Shown in pieces: positions 1 to 7,139 of a stretch of 13,876 bases of DNA. Position numbers and translations under genes: made by a program. Under the pieces are notes generated by a model that was not told the origin of the DNA, ran no database searches, and was given only the letters and a program-made list of their open reading frames with translations. Source of the stretch: CAYLZO01 sp964387775 (GTDB lineage Bacteria; Chloroflexota; Anaerolineae; JAAYZQ01); the NCBI GenBank assembly GCA_964387775.1, contig CAYLZO010000140.1:1-13876 (forward strand), written 5' to 3'. Each line of letters opens with the position of its first letter. The stretch's first letter is position 1.

Positions 1-80
1 GCGAAGCTACGATGGCCGCCATCGGCGAAGCTACGATGGCCGCCATCGGCGAAGCTACGATGGCCGCCATCGGCGAAGCC
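1..80. repeat. 24-bp tandem repeat, three copies plus a partial one, at the window edge
   Basis: Positions 1-24, 25-48 and 49-72 are identical 24-bp units (GCGAAGCTACGATGGCCGCC plus ATCG), followed by an 8-bp partial copy. Each unit contains a 15-nt palindrome with a one-base centre (CGATGGC-C-GCCATCG, for example 10-24). The unit length keeps the minus-strand frame open and would encode FADGGHRS repeatedly. Identical repeats exactly at a contig end are a common assembly artefact, so this may not exist in the genome. Confidence 0.9.
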
Positions 81-314
81 AGAGTGGTCGTCCTTGGGCG
101 GGAAGAGCCGGCCCAGGAGGCGCACCGGCGGCCCAAAGAAACGCGCCAGCGGATGCTCGCCGGTGCCGATGCCGATGTAGAGGTAGGGCCAGCGGGCATA
201 GACGTAGCCGTGTAGCCAGTCAAAGAACGAGTAGTCGGGCGTGCGCCGGGCCTCTCGGACAAAGGCTCGGGTCGAAGCTTTGATCAGCCGGGGTGTGGCT
301 TTTTCTCTCTTCAT
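1..314 (-). CDS. 5' part of a gene, possibly an iron-sulfur (4Fe-4S) protein; runs off the left edge
   Basis: An open frame begins at ATG 312-314 (minus strand) and stays open to the window edge, about 104 codons. The start follows a good ribosome site (AAGGGAGGG) that lies inside the last codons of era, and only 3 nt separate the era stop from this start, so the two are almost certainly co-transcribed. The N-terminus is basic (MKREKATPRLIKASTR), followed by a Trp/Tyr-rich stretch containing DWLHGYVYARWPYLYIG and GTGEHPLARF. From memory, this resembles the N-terminus of uncharacterised 4Fe-4S proteins of Chloroflexota and delta-proteobacteria, whose Cys clusters would lie beyond the edge; no Cys is visible here, so function is weakly supported. 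From about residue 81 the frame becomes three copies of FADGGHRS encoded by the 24-bp tandem repeat, which may not be genuine sequence. Confidence 0.6.
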   Translation of the reverse strand, partial: MKREKATPRLIKASTRAFVREARRTPDYSFFDWLHGYVYARWPYLYIGIGTGEHPLARFFGPPVRLLGRLFPPKDDHSGFADGGHRSFADGGHRSFADGGHRSF

Positions 315-317
315 GCG

Positions 318-1292
318 CTACCCTCCCTTGGAGACGGCGTAGCCCATCCGTCGCAGCTCCTGTTCGTCTTTACGCCACTTTTTCTTGACCTTGACCCACA
401 ACTCCAGGTAGACGCGGGTGCCGAGGAACTCCTCGATCTCGCGGCGGGCGTCGGCGCCGATGCGCTTGATCATCTTGCCGCCGCGGCCCAAGACGATGCC
501 CTTCTGTGAGCCGCGCTCGACAAAGACGTTGGCGCTGATGTAGGTCAAGTCCTCGCTGCGCTCCTTGAACTGGTCCACGACGACGGCGATGGCGTGGGGC
601 ACCTCTTGGTGCAGGTAGCGCAGTACCTGCTCGCGGATCAGCTCGGCGACGATAAAGCGCACCTGCTGGTCGGTGACCTGCTCCTCGGGGTAGTAGCGAG
701 GGCCGGGCGGCAGCCGCTCGACGATCTGCGCCAGCAGGCGTTCGCGGTTGTCGCCGTGGAGCGCCGAGAGCAGAATCCACGCGTCGAACTGGCCCAGAGT
801 CCGGTAGGCCTCGACGTGGGCCTCCAGGTGCTCGGGCGGGACGAGGTCGGCCTTGTTGAGGGCCAGGAGGACGGGCACGTCGCCGGCCTGCTGGCGGAGG
901 AGATCGGCGATCTGGCAGTCCTCGTTGCCGGGCAGCCGGGAGGCATCCACCAGAAAGAGCACCACGTCGGCGTCGGGGATGGCCCGCATGGCGGTTTCGA
1001 CCATGTACTCGCCCAGCTTGTGCAGCGGATCGTGGATGCCGGGCGTGTCGACAAAGACGATCTGGGCGTCAAAGGGATCGCCCTCCGCCTGCTCCAACGT
1101 GAGGATGCCCAGCAGCCGGTTGCGCGTCGTCTGCGGCTTGGGCGAGACGATGGCGATCTTTTGGCCCAGGTAGGCGTTCATCAGCGTCGATTTGCCCACG
1201 TTGGGCTTGCCCACCACTGCCACGAACCCGGAGCGATGGTCGGGGGGGAGATCTTCAGGGATCAGCAAGTGCTCCCAGTCATCTTCGCTCAT
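318..1292 (-). CDS. era: GTPase Era, 16S rRNA/30S assembly factor
   Basis: Era is an essential GTPase that binds the 3' end of 16S rRNA during 30S subunit maturation. The 324-residue protein has the whole family layout. The GTPase domain shows G1 GKPNVGKS (28-35), G2 region PQTTRN (53-58), G3 DTPG (82-85), G4 NKAD (146-149) and G5 SAL (176-178). The C-terminal KH domain has the RNA-binding loop GRGGKMIK (269-276) and the usual ending with ELWVKVKKKWR. The length is slightly above the usual ~300 because of a ~20-residue acidic N-terminal extension. ATG at 1290-1292 is preceded by ACAGGAG with 5-nt spacing. The downstream gene starts 3 nt after the stop, forming an operon. No convincing promoter was seen upstream, where the space is filled by a heptamer repeat element. 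Confidence 0.97.
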   Translation of the reverse strand: MSEDDWEHLLIPEDLPPDHRSGFVAVVGKPNVGKSTLMNAYLGQKIAIVSPKPQTTRNRLLGILTLEQAEGDPFDAQIVFVDTPGIHDPLHKLGEYMVETAMRAIPDADVVLFLVDASRLPGNEDCQIADLLRQQAGDVPVLLALNKADLVPPEHLEAHVEAYRTLGQFDAWILLSALHGDNRERLLAQIVERLPPGPRYYPEEQVTDQQVRFIVAELIREQVLRYLHQEVPHAIAVVVDQFKERSEDLTYISANVFVERGSQKGIVLGRGGKMIKRIGADARREIEEFLGTRVYLELWVKVKKKWRKDEQELRRMGYAVSKGG

Positions 1293-1310
1293 ACAGTCTC
1301 CTGTCTATTC

Positions 1311-1409
1311 CGTAATACGTGATACGTGATGCGCAAGCTACTATGTCACGAAACACGCATCACGCATCACGCTTCACGCAATACGCTTCACGCAATACGC
1401 TTCACGCAA
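1311..1409. repeat. Inverted arrays of a 7-bp repeat between era and yhhQ
   Basis: Three heptamers of the form CGTRATR (1311-1331, plus CG) are followed by a ~20-nt spacer and then eight heptamers of the opposite orientation, YACGCWW (1354-1409): CACGCAT, CACGCAT, CACGCTT, CACGCAA, TACGCTT, CACGCAA, TACGCTT, CACGCAA. The arms can pair: 1319-1333 against 1356-1370 is a 15-bp stem with one mismatch and a 22-nt loop. The last copies run into the stop codon and final codons of yhhQ (stop at 1402-1404). The element could act as an mRNA-stabilising or terminating hairpin on the minus-strand transcript, or be a dispersed intergenic repeat; only its structure is visible here. Confidence 0.85.
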
Positions 1410-2124
1410 CCCCAACCTTGAACGGATTAAAATCGGTATCCACGTCGTACACGTCCTGATTCTCCACCCGCTTGAGAAAGTTGACCAGGCGGTAGGTGAG
1501 GGGCGTGGCGGCCGCCTCGACGCCGGTCTTGAAGAGGTAGTTGGAGACGATGATGCTCAGGACCAGCTCCGGCGGCCAGACGCCCAGGAAGGCGATGAGC
1601 ACGAAAAGCGTGGTGTCCACCAGCTCGCCGACCAGCGTCGAGCCGATGGTCCGGACCCAGAGCCAGCGGCCCTCGGTGCGGACCTTTAGCTTGGCCATGA
1701 TGTAGGCGTTGGAGAACTCGCCGGCAAAATAGGCCACCAGCGAGGCGAGGATGATCCGCCCGGAGGCCAACGTGCCCAGCACGGCGTCAAAGGCGTCGGA
1801 GCCCACCTCGGCCACCCACTGGGGGTCGCCGGGCAGCCAGCGGACGACGCCCAGCGTCAGGCTGAGCAGGGCGGCAGAGGCAAAGCCGATCCAGATCACC
1901 CGGCGGCTGCGCCGGTAGCCATAGACCTCGACCAGCACGTCGCCAAAGATGTAGCTGACGGGAAAGAGCAGCGTCCCGGCGTCAAAGGTCAGGACCGGTA
2001 GCCCCAGGTTGACGATCTTGGCTGCCGAGGCCACGTTGCTGATCAGCAGCACGGCCACAAAGAGGGCCATGATAAGATCAAAATACTTGTAACGTCGCGG
2101 TTTGGGTTGGGTTACGTCGCGCAC
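1402..2124 (-). CDS. yhhQ: YhhQ-family queuosine precursor transporter
   Basis: This 240-residue integral membrane protein belongs to the YhhQ/DUF165 (VUT) family, which imports queuosine precursors (preQ0/preQ1) for tRNA queuosine modification. Family hallmarks are FPVSYIFGDVLVEVYGY (54-70), GEFSNAYIMAKLK (135-147) and RTIGSTLVGELVDTTLF (158-174). About six hydrophobic segments cover 16-34, 45-66, 76-94, 121-138, 163-181 and 186-203. The start codon is GTG (2122-2124), chosen because AGGGGAG lies just upstream and a TATAAT promoter ends about 30 nt further up. The C-terminus is soluble and acidic, and its last codons fall within a heptamer repeat. The short leader (~25 nt) leaves no room for a preQ1 riboswitch. 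The family is well defined; the exact substrate is inferred. Confidence 0.93.
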   Translation of the reverse strand: MRDVTQPKPRRYKYFDLIMALFVAVLLISNVASAAKIVNLGLPVLTFDAGTLLFPVSYIFGDVLVEVYGYRRSRRVIWIGFASAALLSLTLGVVRWLPGDPQWVAEVGSDAFDAVLGTLASGRIILASLVAYFAGEFSNAYIMAKLKVRTEGRWLWVRTIGSTLVGELVDTTLFVLIAFLGVWPPELVLSIIVSNYLFKTGVEAAATPLTYRLVNFLKRVENQDVYDVDTDFNPFKVGVA

Positions 2125-2155
2125 GGGTCTCCCCTCTCGCTTCAGATTGCCCTCG

Positions 2156-2185
2156 ATTATACACCACAGAGCGCGGTCTCGGCAA
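2156..2185 (-). promoter_or_regulatory. Sigma70-type promoter of yhhQ
   Basis: Read on the minus strand: -35 TTGCCG (2180-2185), 18-bp spacer, perfect -10 TATAAT (2156-2161). Transcription would start near 2149, giving a leader of about 25 nt with ribosome site AGGGGAG before the GTG. Confidence 0.7.
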
Positions 2186-2221
2186 ATGGGGATAGGGGAG
2201 GCTTGGCTGGCAGGGAGGGCG

Positions 2222-4846
2222 CTACCGGCTCACAGAGATGGTGTCTACCGGGAGATGGTCACTCACAGGGCGCCCATTGACCGCCACCGGCAGCCGCTCG
2301 CCCGTGGCCGGATCGTAGAGCCCGGCGATGAGCGCGTATTCGCCGGGCACCAGGTCGCCGGGCAGGAGTGCGCCGTGGCGATCGATGACGAGCTTGCCCA
2401 CAGTCCACGTCGTGGTCGGCAGCGCCCCGCCCACCGGCTCGCCGTCACGCTGGGCGACGAGTTGGCCGGCGTCACCGAGCAAGTGGACGAACACCTTCAG
2501 GTTCTCTGCTACCGGCCGGCGGGCCTGCCAGAAGAGGGTCAGCGGCACCACGTCCCCGGGGGTGAAGGCTTCGCCGGCCACGTCGGTGCCGATCAGCTCG
2601 ATGGACTCGCCCAGGCGCGCCCCCGAGAGGTCAGTAGCTTGCTGGGGCGGGGGCAGAGGCGTCGTGCCGTAGAGCGCCAATTGCAGGCGGCCAAACCAGC
2701 GGTCCTCGGCGCGGTAGGCGTGGCGGTTGAGCCAGGCCTCTGTCTCGCCGTCCGGGCCATCGAGCAGGAGAAAGACGCGGCGGTGCTCGCGGCTGAGGCG
2801 CGACAGCTCGGTGCGGAGGGCCGCACCCTCGGACAGCAGGTGGATCTTGGCCTCGACCCCGCCCTGGCGGCTCAGGGGCGTGAGCAGGCACGGGGGAATG
2901 AGGAGCAACGCGTCGTCGGCGTCCGAGGCCGCGGCCAGGAATTCGGTGGCCTGGGCCACGTATTCACCGGGGAGGGCCGGGTCGGGCCAGTGGCGCAGCC
3001 GGTAGAGGTAGGCGATGCCGCCGTCGGGCAGGGGGTAGAAGGTCTCCAGGATGAAGGCGTCGCTGAAGAGCAGGGGCGGCGCTTCCAGGATGCGCTCGAT
3101 GGCGGCCTGGGCCTCGGCGTCGATGTCCTCGTTCTGGCGCTTGAGCAGCAGATACTCGTAGCCATAGAGCCGGGCCAGCGGGTCGCCGCCCTCGTAGTTG
3201 GGGGCCAGGTCGGCGATCTCGACGGCCGGGTAGCGGGCCAGCGTCTCGTACAGGAAACTGCCGGCGTTGATCTGGGGCGTGTGGGCCAGCACGCCCAGCC
3301 GCACCGACTCGCGGCCCATCTCCTGCCGCTTGGCATCCAGGCGGGCCAGCACGTTGGATTGGATGTGGTAGCCGGGGTCGGTCTCGCCGGCGTCGGGCAG
3401 CTCGATGTGATCGCCCCGGGCAAAGAGCCCGGCGTGGCCCAGCACGTCGGACCAGAATTGGGTCGCCTGGGCCGGGGCGTTGAACTCGGCGTAAGAGACG
3501 ACGGCAAATTGGACCAGGCCCCAGGCCACGGCCAACAAGAGCAAGGCCCGGCCCAGCCGGCGCCAGGGCATGAGCACCAGGCCGGCGGCCAGGATCAGGC
3601 CCAGGGCCGGCAGCACCGGGGCAAAGGCCCGGGCTTCCTTGTAGATGGAGAGGGTCAGCAGAACGTAGGCGGCCAGGGGCCAGAGCGCCAGCACCCACCA
3701 GCCGGTGTCGGCCTGCCACAGGATGCGCCCGGGATGGCGGCGGCGAAACAGCCAGGCGACGAGGCCCAGGACGGCCACGGCCAGCAACACAGAGAGGACC
3801 AGGCCGAGCCCCTCGTTGACCGGGTGCCGGATGTAGTAGGTGTAGGTGTAGATGCTCGTCAGGTCGAGGCTGCGCCCGCGCGGATCGCCGACGCCGTAGC
3901 CGTAGAGCAGCAAGCGGCGGATGACCTCGACGCGGGGCAGGTACCAGAGGGAGGCCAGCGCCGCGCCCAGACCCAGCGCCGAGAGGCAGTTGACGCCGGG
4001 ATCGTGGGGCTCGCGCAGGAGCAAGTAGACGGTCGCCCCGACGAGCAGGGTCCGGGCCGGGTAGAGCCACAGGCCCAGGGTCAGGTCCTCGACCTGGCTG
4101 CGGTTGGGAAAGTACCAGAGGGCGGCCAGGGCCAGGCCCAGGCCGCCGGCGATGAGCAGGTCGGGAAAGTCTAGGCGCAGGCCGCCCCGCATCCGCGCCC
4201 CCAGCGAGCGGAGCGCCCCGGAGCGCAGGATGGCGACGAGGACGGGTACGGCGACAAAGACGACGTAGGTTCGCTTGGTGAGCAGGCCCAGGCCCAGGGC
4301 CAGGCCAAAGCCCAGGGCCGCGCCCCGCCGCCGGAAGCCGTCGCTGGCGACCAAAAGGTAGAGGGTCAGGGTGACGAGAGCGGCCAGGGCGAACTCGATG
4401 TAGAACGAGCGCGACATGGCGTAGAGCAGTGGCAGCAGGGCCACCAGGACCGCGCCCCAGGTGCCCAGGCGTGCTCCTCCCAGGTGGCGGCCCAGGCCAT
4501 AGACCGAGGCCAGCAGGACGAGCCAGTAGGCGACGTTGACCATGGTCGCCACGTCGGGCGAGGTGCCAAAGGCCCAATAGAGGGGCACGGTCGAGGCGAA
4601 AAAGAGGGGCGGGCGGATGGGGTCCTGGACAGAGGCTTGAAAGAGCCCCTGCCAGCTCAAGGGCGTCAGGGTGGCGTGGTAGGCCAGCGAGCGCCCCAGG
4701 TGGGCGGGCCGGTCCCAGCCCGGGATGACCTCGTTCTTGGTCAGCCAGATCCAGTTGTTGGCGGCGTGAAAGGCCACCAGGGCGAGAATCAGAAGCCAGG
4801 GCGCCAAGCGGGCCAGCAGCCCGCGCTGCCCCTTCGCTTTCGGCAT
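2222..4846 (-). CDS. Large GT-C (GT39/PMT-like) membrane glycosyltransferase
   Basis: The 874-residue polytopic membrane protein resembles the ArnT/PMT (GT39) glycosyltransferases that move a sugar from a polyprenyl-phosphate donor to a protein or lipid outside the membrane. Residues 13-30 form the first TM helix, followed by an external loop with PGWDRPAH (42-49), whose Asp45 fits the catalytic Asp of GT-C enzymes, and DPIRPPLFF (75-83). About ten further hydrophobic segments extend to about residue 480. The C-terminal half is soluble, and the last ~130 residues (from about 744, LGESIELIG) form a beta-rich domain with FVHLL and GLYDPATGERLPV, as in many Chloroflexota homologues. The frame is open up to 4957, but a consensus promoter lies at 4875-4902. 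I therefore place the start at ATG 4844-4846, preceded by GAAAGGG. Acceptor and donor are unknown. Confidence 0.85.
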   Translation of the reverse strand: MPKAKGQRGLLARLAPWLLILALVAFHAANNWIWLTKNEVIPGWDRPAHLGRSLAYHATLTPLSWQGLFQASVQDPIRPPLFFASTVPLYWAFGTSPDVATMVNVAYWLVLLASVYGLGRHLGGARLGTWGAVLVALLPLLYAMSRSFYIEFALAALVTLTLYLLVASDGFRRRGAALGFGLALGLGLLTKRTYVVFVAVPVLVAILRSGALRSLGARMRGGLRLDFPDLLIAGGLGLALAALWYFPNRSQVEDLTLGLWLYPARTLLVGATVYLLLREPHDPGVNCLSALGLGAALASLWYLPRVEVIRRLLLYGYGVGDPRGRSLDLTSIYTYTYYIRHPVNEGLGLVLSVLLAVAVLGLVAWLFRRRHPGRILWQADTGWWVLALWPLAAYVLLTLSIYKEARAFAPVLPALGLILAAGLVLMPWRRLGRALLLLAVAWGLVQFAVVSYAEFNAPAQATQFWSDVLGHAGLFARGDHIELPDAGETDPGYHIQSNVLARLDAKRQEMGRESVRLGVLAHTPQINAGSFLYETLARYPAVEIADLAPNYEGGDPLARLYGYEYLLLKRQNEDIDAEAQAAIERILEAPPLLFSDAFILETFYPLPDGGIAYLYRLRHWPDPALPGEYVAQATEFLAAASDADDALLLIPPCLLTPLSRQGGVEAKIHLLSEGAALRTELSRLSREHRRVFLLLDGPDGETEAWLNRHAYRAEDRWFGRLQLALYGTTPLPPPQQATDLSGARLGESIELIGTDVAGEAFTPGDVVPLTLFWQARRPVAENLKVFVHLLGDAGQLVAQRDGEPVGGALPTTTWTVGKLVIDRHGALLPGDLVPGEYALIAGLYDPATGERLPVAVNGRPVSDHLPVDTISVSR

Positions 4847-4874
4847 TGTGTCCCTTTCGTCGGCAGGCCGCCCC

Positions 4875-4902
4875 ATTATAGACGAACGGCGGGGATTGTC
4901 AA
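4875..4902 (-). promoter_or_regulatory. Consensus sigma70-type promoter of the glycosyltransferase gene
   Basis: On the minus strand: perfect -35 TTGACA (4897-4902), 16-bp spacer, perfect -10 TATAAT (4875-4880). The expected transcription start, near 4868, is about 21 nt before the ATG at 4846. It lies downstream of the two in-frame upstream ATGs (4876 and 4957), so neither can be used from this promoter. Confidence 0.85.
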
Positions 4903-4943
4903 CTGGCTGGTGCCGAGAGGGACACTTGTCTGCCGCAGCACCC

Positions 4944-4972
4944 TTGCAGTTTCTCATTTCCTCTGGTACAAT
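4944..4972 (+). promoter_or_regulatory. Promoter of the VanW-family gene
   Basis: -35 TTGCAG (4944-4949), 17-bp spacer, -10 TACAAT (4967-4972). Transcription would start near 4979-4980, leaving a leader of about 180 nt. It is divergent from the glycosyltransferase promoter, with the two -35 boxes about 40 bp apart. Confidence 0.65.
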
Positions 4973-4979
4973 GCACCCA

Positions 4980-5158
4980 GATCGGCCCGCTGTGGATGGA
5001 GCCTTACAGACTTGATGCCGATCCTGCGCGACAATAATGATAATATTGGAACTCCTGGCTGCTCGCTAACGTCTGAGGTAGTGTGGGTGTCTGTGATCGT
5101 GTGAGGACGTCCCGACACGATCGTTTACCAGAAAACCACGACCACCGTCTGGAAAGGG
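4980..5158 (+). promoter_or_regulatory. Long, potentially structured 5' leader of the VanW-family gene
   Basis: The predicted 5' UTR holds two inverted repeats. GATCGGC (4980-4986), at the predicted transcript end, pairs with GCCGATC (5017-5023), enclosing a small CTGT/ACAG helix (4990-4993 with 5006-5009). GATCGTGT (5095-5102) pairs with ACACGATC (5115-5122) around a 12-nt loop containing GGACGTCC. Between them is an AT-rich stretch (5031-5047). No known riboswitch class was recognised. The ribosome site GGAAAGGG lies immediately before the ATG at 5159. Confidence 0.4.
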
Positions 5159-7051
5159 ATGGCACAGAGAGAGATGCAACCACAATCGGTGCGGCCGCGC
5201 CGCCGCCCGGCCGCCAATCTAGAGGAGCCGATCCCGCGCGATTGGGAGGCACCCCAGCCATCCCCCGCCCGGCCCGCTCGCCGCCGCCGGGTCGCCTGGG
5301 AATTGACCCTGGTGCTCTTGTCCATCGCCATCATCTCTGCCGGCGTGGCCACGCTCTTGATCGTGGAGCTGTGGCTGGCCGACCGGGTGCTGCCCGGCGT
5401 CTATGCCTGGGACGTGGACCTGGGCGGGCTGACCCGCCAGGAGGCCATCGACCACCTGGCGGCCGAGTTCGACTATCCGGACGACCGGCATCCCACCCTC
5501 ACCCACGGCGAGCAGACCTGGCCGGTGAGCCCGGCCGACCTGGGCACCCAATTGGACGTCGAGGCGACGGTGGACACAGCCCTGCAGATGGGCCACCGGG
5601 GGGACGTGGCGACGCGACTCCGGGAGCAACTCGACGTGCTGCTCGACGGCACACTGGTCATGCCCAGCTTCACCTTTGACCCCGGCGCCGGCTCCATGTT
5701 CCTGAGCACCGTCGCCCGCGAGGTGAACCGCCCGCTGCGTAACGCTACCCTCTCGCTGGGCGAGGGGCTCGACGTGCAGGTCGTGCCCGGCCAGGTGGGA
5801 CGGGAGGTGGACCAGGAAGCGACCTGGCAGGACCTCACCCAGCGGGTGGCCCAACTGGGCGGGGGGCAAGTGGCCCTGGTCGTCCGCGAGAGCGAGCCGC
5901 TGCTCACCGATCTGAGCGCGACCCGGGCGCAGGTAGAGAGCGTCCTGAGTGGCCCCGTCGTCCTGACCGCCCCCGAATTCGAGCCGTGGACCATCGAGCG
6001 GGCGACGCTGGCCAGTTGGCTGATTTTGAAGCCGACGACGGACGCCGAGGGGCAAGCCACCCTGGCGGTCAGCCTCGACTCGGGGCAGGTGTGGCGCTTT
6101 GCCGAGGAAATTGCCGACCAGGTGGCCCGCGAGCCGGTGGACGCCGAGTTCCGCTGGGACGCGGCGGCTGGCGGCATCGTGCCCGTCGTCGAAAGCGTGC
6201 CGGGCCAGACGCTGGACGTGACCACCACGGTGAGCATTGTCCAGAGCGCGGCCCAGGCCACCGGGGACGGGCGGACGGTCGCCCTGCCCCTGGTCGGCGT
6301 CCGCCCCACCCTGACCACCGAGGACGCCGCCAGCCTGGGCATCGTCGAGTTGATCGGCGAGGGGGTCACGAGCTTTGCCGGATCGTCGGCGTCGCGGGTG
6401 CAGAACATCGTGGTCGGAGCGGCCCAGTTCGACGGGCTGCTCATCGCGCCGGGCGAGACCTTTTCCTTCAACCACTACCTGGGCGAGGTCACGGCCGAGA
6501 AGGGCTACGAGGAGAGCATCATCATCTGGGGCAATACGACGCGGGCCGACGTGGGTGGCGGCCTGTGCCAGGTGTCGTCTACGGCCTTTCGGGCCGCCTT
6601 CTGGTCCGGGGTGCCCATCGCCGAGCGCTATCCCCACGCCTTTCGGGTGAGCTATTACGAGCCACCCAAGGGCCTCGACGCTACGATCTATTCGCCCAGC
6701 GTGGACCTCAAGTGGGTCAACGACACGGGGCACCACATTCTCATCCACACCCACGTGGACAAGGCGAGCCACACGCTGACCTTTCGCTTCTACGGCACGA
6801 ATCCGGGGCGCACGGTGGAGATTGATGGCCCTTACGAGGAGAATCCGATGCCCCACGGCCCGCCCGTCTACCGCGACGACCCGACCCTGCCCAAAGGACA
6901 GAAGAAACAGATCGAGTGGCCCAAGGATGGCCTGGATGTAACCGTTTATCGCATCATCAAGGAGAACGGCGTCGAGGTCGCGAGGGACACCTTCTTTAGC
7001 CGCTACCGGCCCTGGCAGGCGGTCTATTTGGTGGGCACGAAGGAAGAGTAG
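5159..7051 (+). CDS. VanW-family cell-envelope protein with PG-binding-like and G5-like domains
   Basis: This 630-residue, membrane-anchored extracytoplasmic protein has a basic, Pro-rich cytoplasmic N-terminus (1-46) with RRRR before a TM helix (about 47-71). Next come repeated beta-rich segments of the YoaR/PG_binding_4 type: GVYAWDVDLGGLTRQEA (80-96), a second unit around 195-250 and a third ending near 395. The VanW domain covers about 405-545 and includes FDGLLIAPGETFSFN and the hallmark VGGGLCQVSSTAFRAAF near 464. A C-terminal segment of about 80 residues (TVEIDGPYEE to the end) resembles a G5 domain. The VanW family occurs in Gram-positive and Chloroflexota envelopes; its biochemical role is not established, though an envelope or peptidoglycan role is inferred. 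A second in-frame ATG at 5174 is possible because the ribosome site lies very close to 5159. The gene ends at a strong terminator. Confidence 0.92.
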   Translation: MAQREMQPQSVRPRRRPAANLEEPIPRDWEAPQPSPARPARRRRVAWELTLVLLSIAIISAGVATLLIVELWLADRVLPGVYAWDVDLGGLTRQEAIDHLAAEFDYPDDRHPTLTHGEQTWPVSPADLGTQLDVEATVDTALQMGHRGDVATRLREQLDVLLDGTLVMPSFTFDPGAGSMFLSTVAREVNRPLRNATLSLGEGLDVQVVPGQVGREVDQEATWQDLTQRVAQLGGGQVALVVRESEPLLTDLSATRAQVESVLSGPVVLTAPEFEPWTIERATLASWLILKPTTDAEGQATLAVSLDSGQVWRFAEEIADQVAREPVDAEFRWDAAAGGIVPVVESVPGQTLDVTTTVSIVQSAAQATGDGRTVALPLVGVRPTLTTEDAASLGIVELIGEGVTSFAGSSASRVQNIVVGAAQFDGLLIAPGETFSFNHYLGEVTAEKGYEESIIIWGNTTRADVGGGLCQVSSTAFRAAFWSGVPIAERYPHAFRVSYYEPPKGLDATIYSPSVDLKWVNDTGHHILIHTHVDKASHTLTFRFYGTNPGRTVEIDGPYEENPMPHGPPVYRDDPTLPKGQKKQIEWPKDGLDVTVYRIIKENGVEVARDTFFSRYRPWQAVYLVGTKEE

Positions 7052-7075
7052 GCTCGGCCGGATCTGGGTTTGGAG

Positions 7076-7111
7076 AAAAAGCGCCCCATCTGCGCAGATG
7101 GGGCGCTTTTT
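7076..7111. terminator. Bidirectional rho-independent terminator, 36-bp perfect palindrome
   Basis: AAAAA (7076-7080), a perfectly self-complementary 26-bp core GCGCCCCATCTGC/GCAGATGGGGCGC (7081-7106), then TTTTT (7107-7111). On either strand this gives a GC-rich stem followed by a U tract. It lies 25 nt after the VanW-family stop and 28 nt from the stop of the convergent Cys-rich gene, so it should end both transcripts. Confidence 0.95.
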
Positions 7112-7139
7112 GCTATCGTTTTCTAGCAGTGAGTGGGTC

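Noticed and set aside
1354..1409. CRISPR array
   Set aside because: The units are 7 bp and directly adjacent with no unique spacers, and no cas genes are nearby.
2125..2155. preQ1 riboswitch upstream of the YhhQ-family transporter
   Set aside because: The predicted leader is only about 25 nt, too short for a preQ1 aptamer, and none of its sequence features are present.
2102..4174. 690-codon open frame on the plus strand
   Set aside because: It is antisense to the well-supported glycosyltransferase gene. The translation is a low-complexity Gln/Gly/Ala/Arg mix typical of the reverse frame of GC-rich genes, with no ribosome site or recognisable domain.
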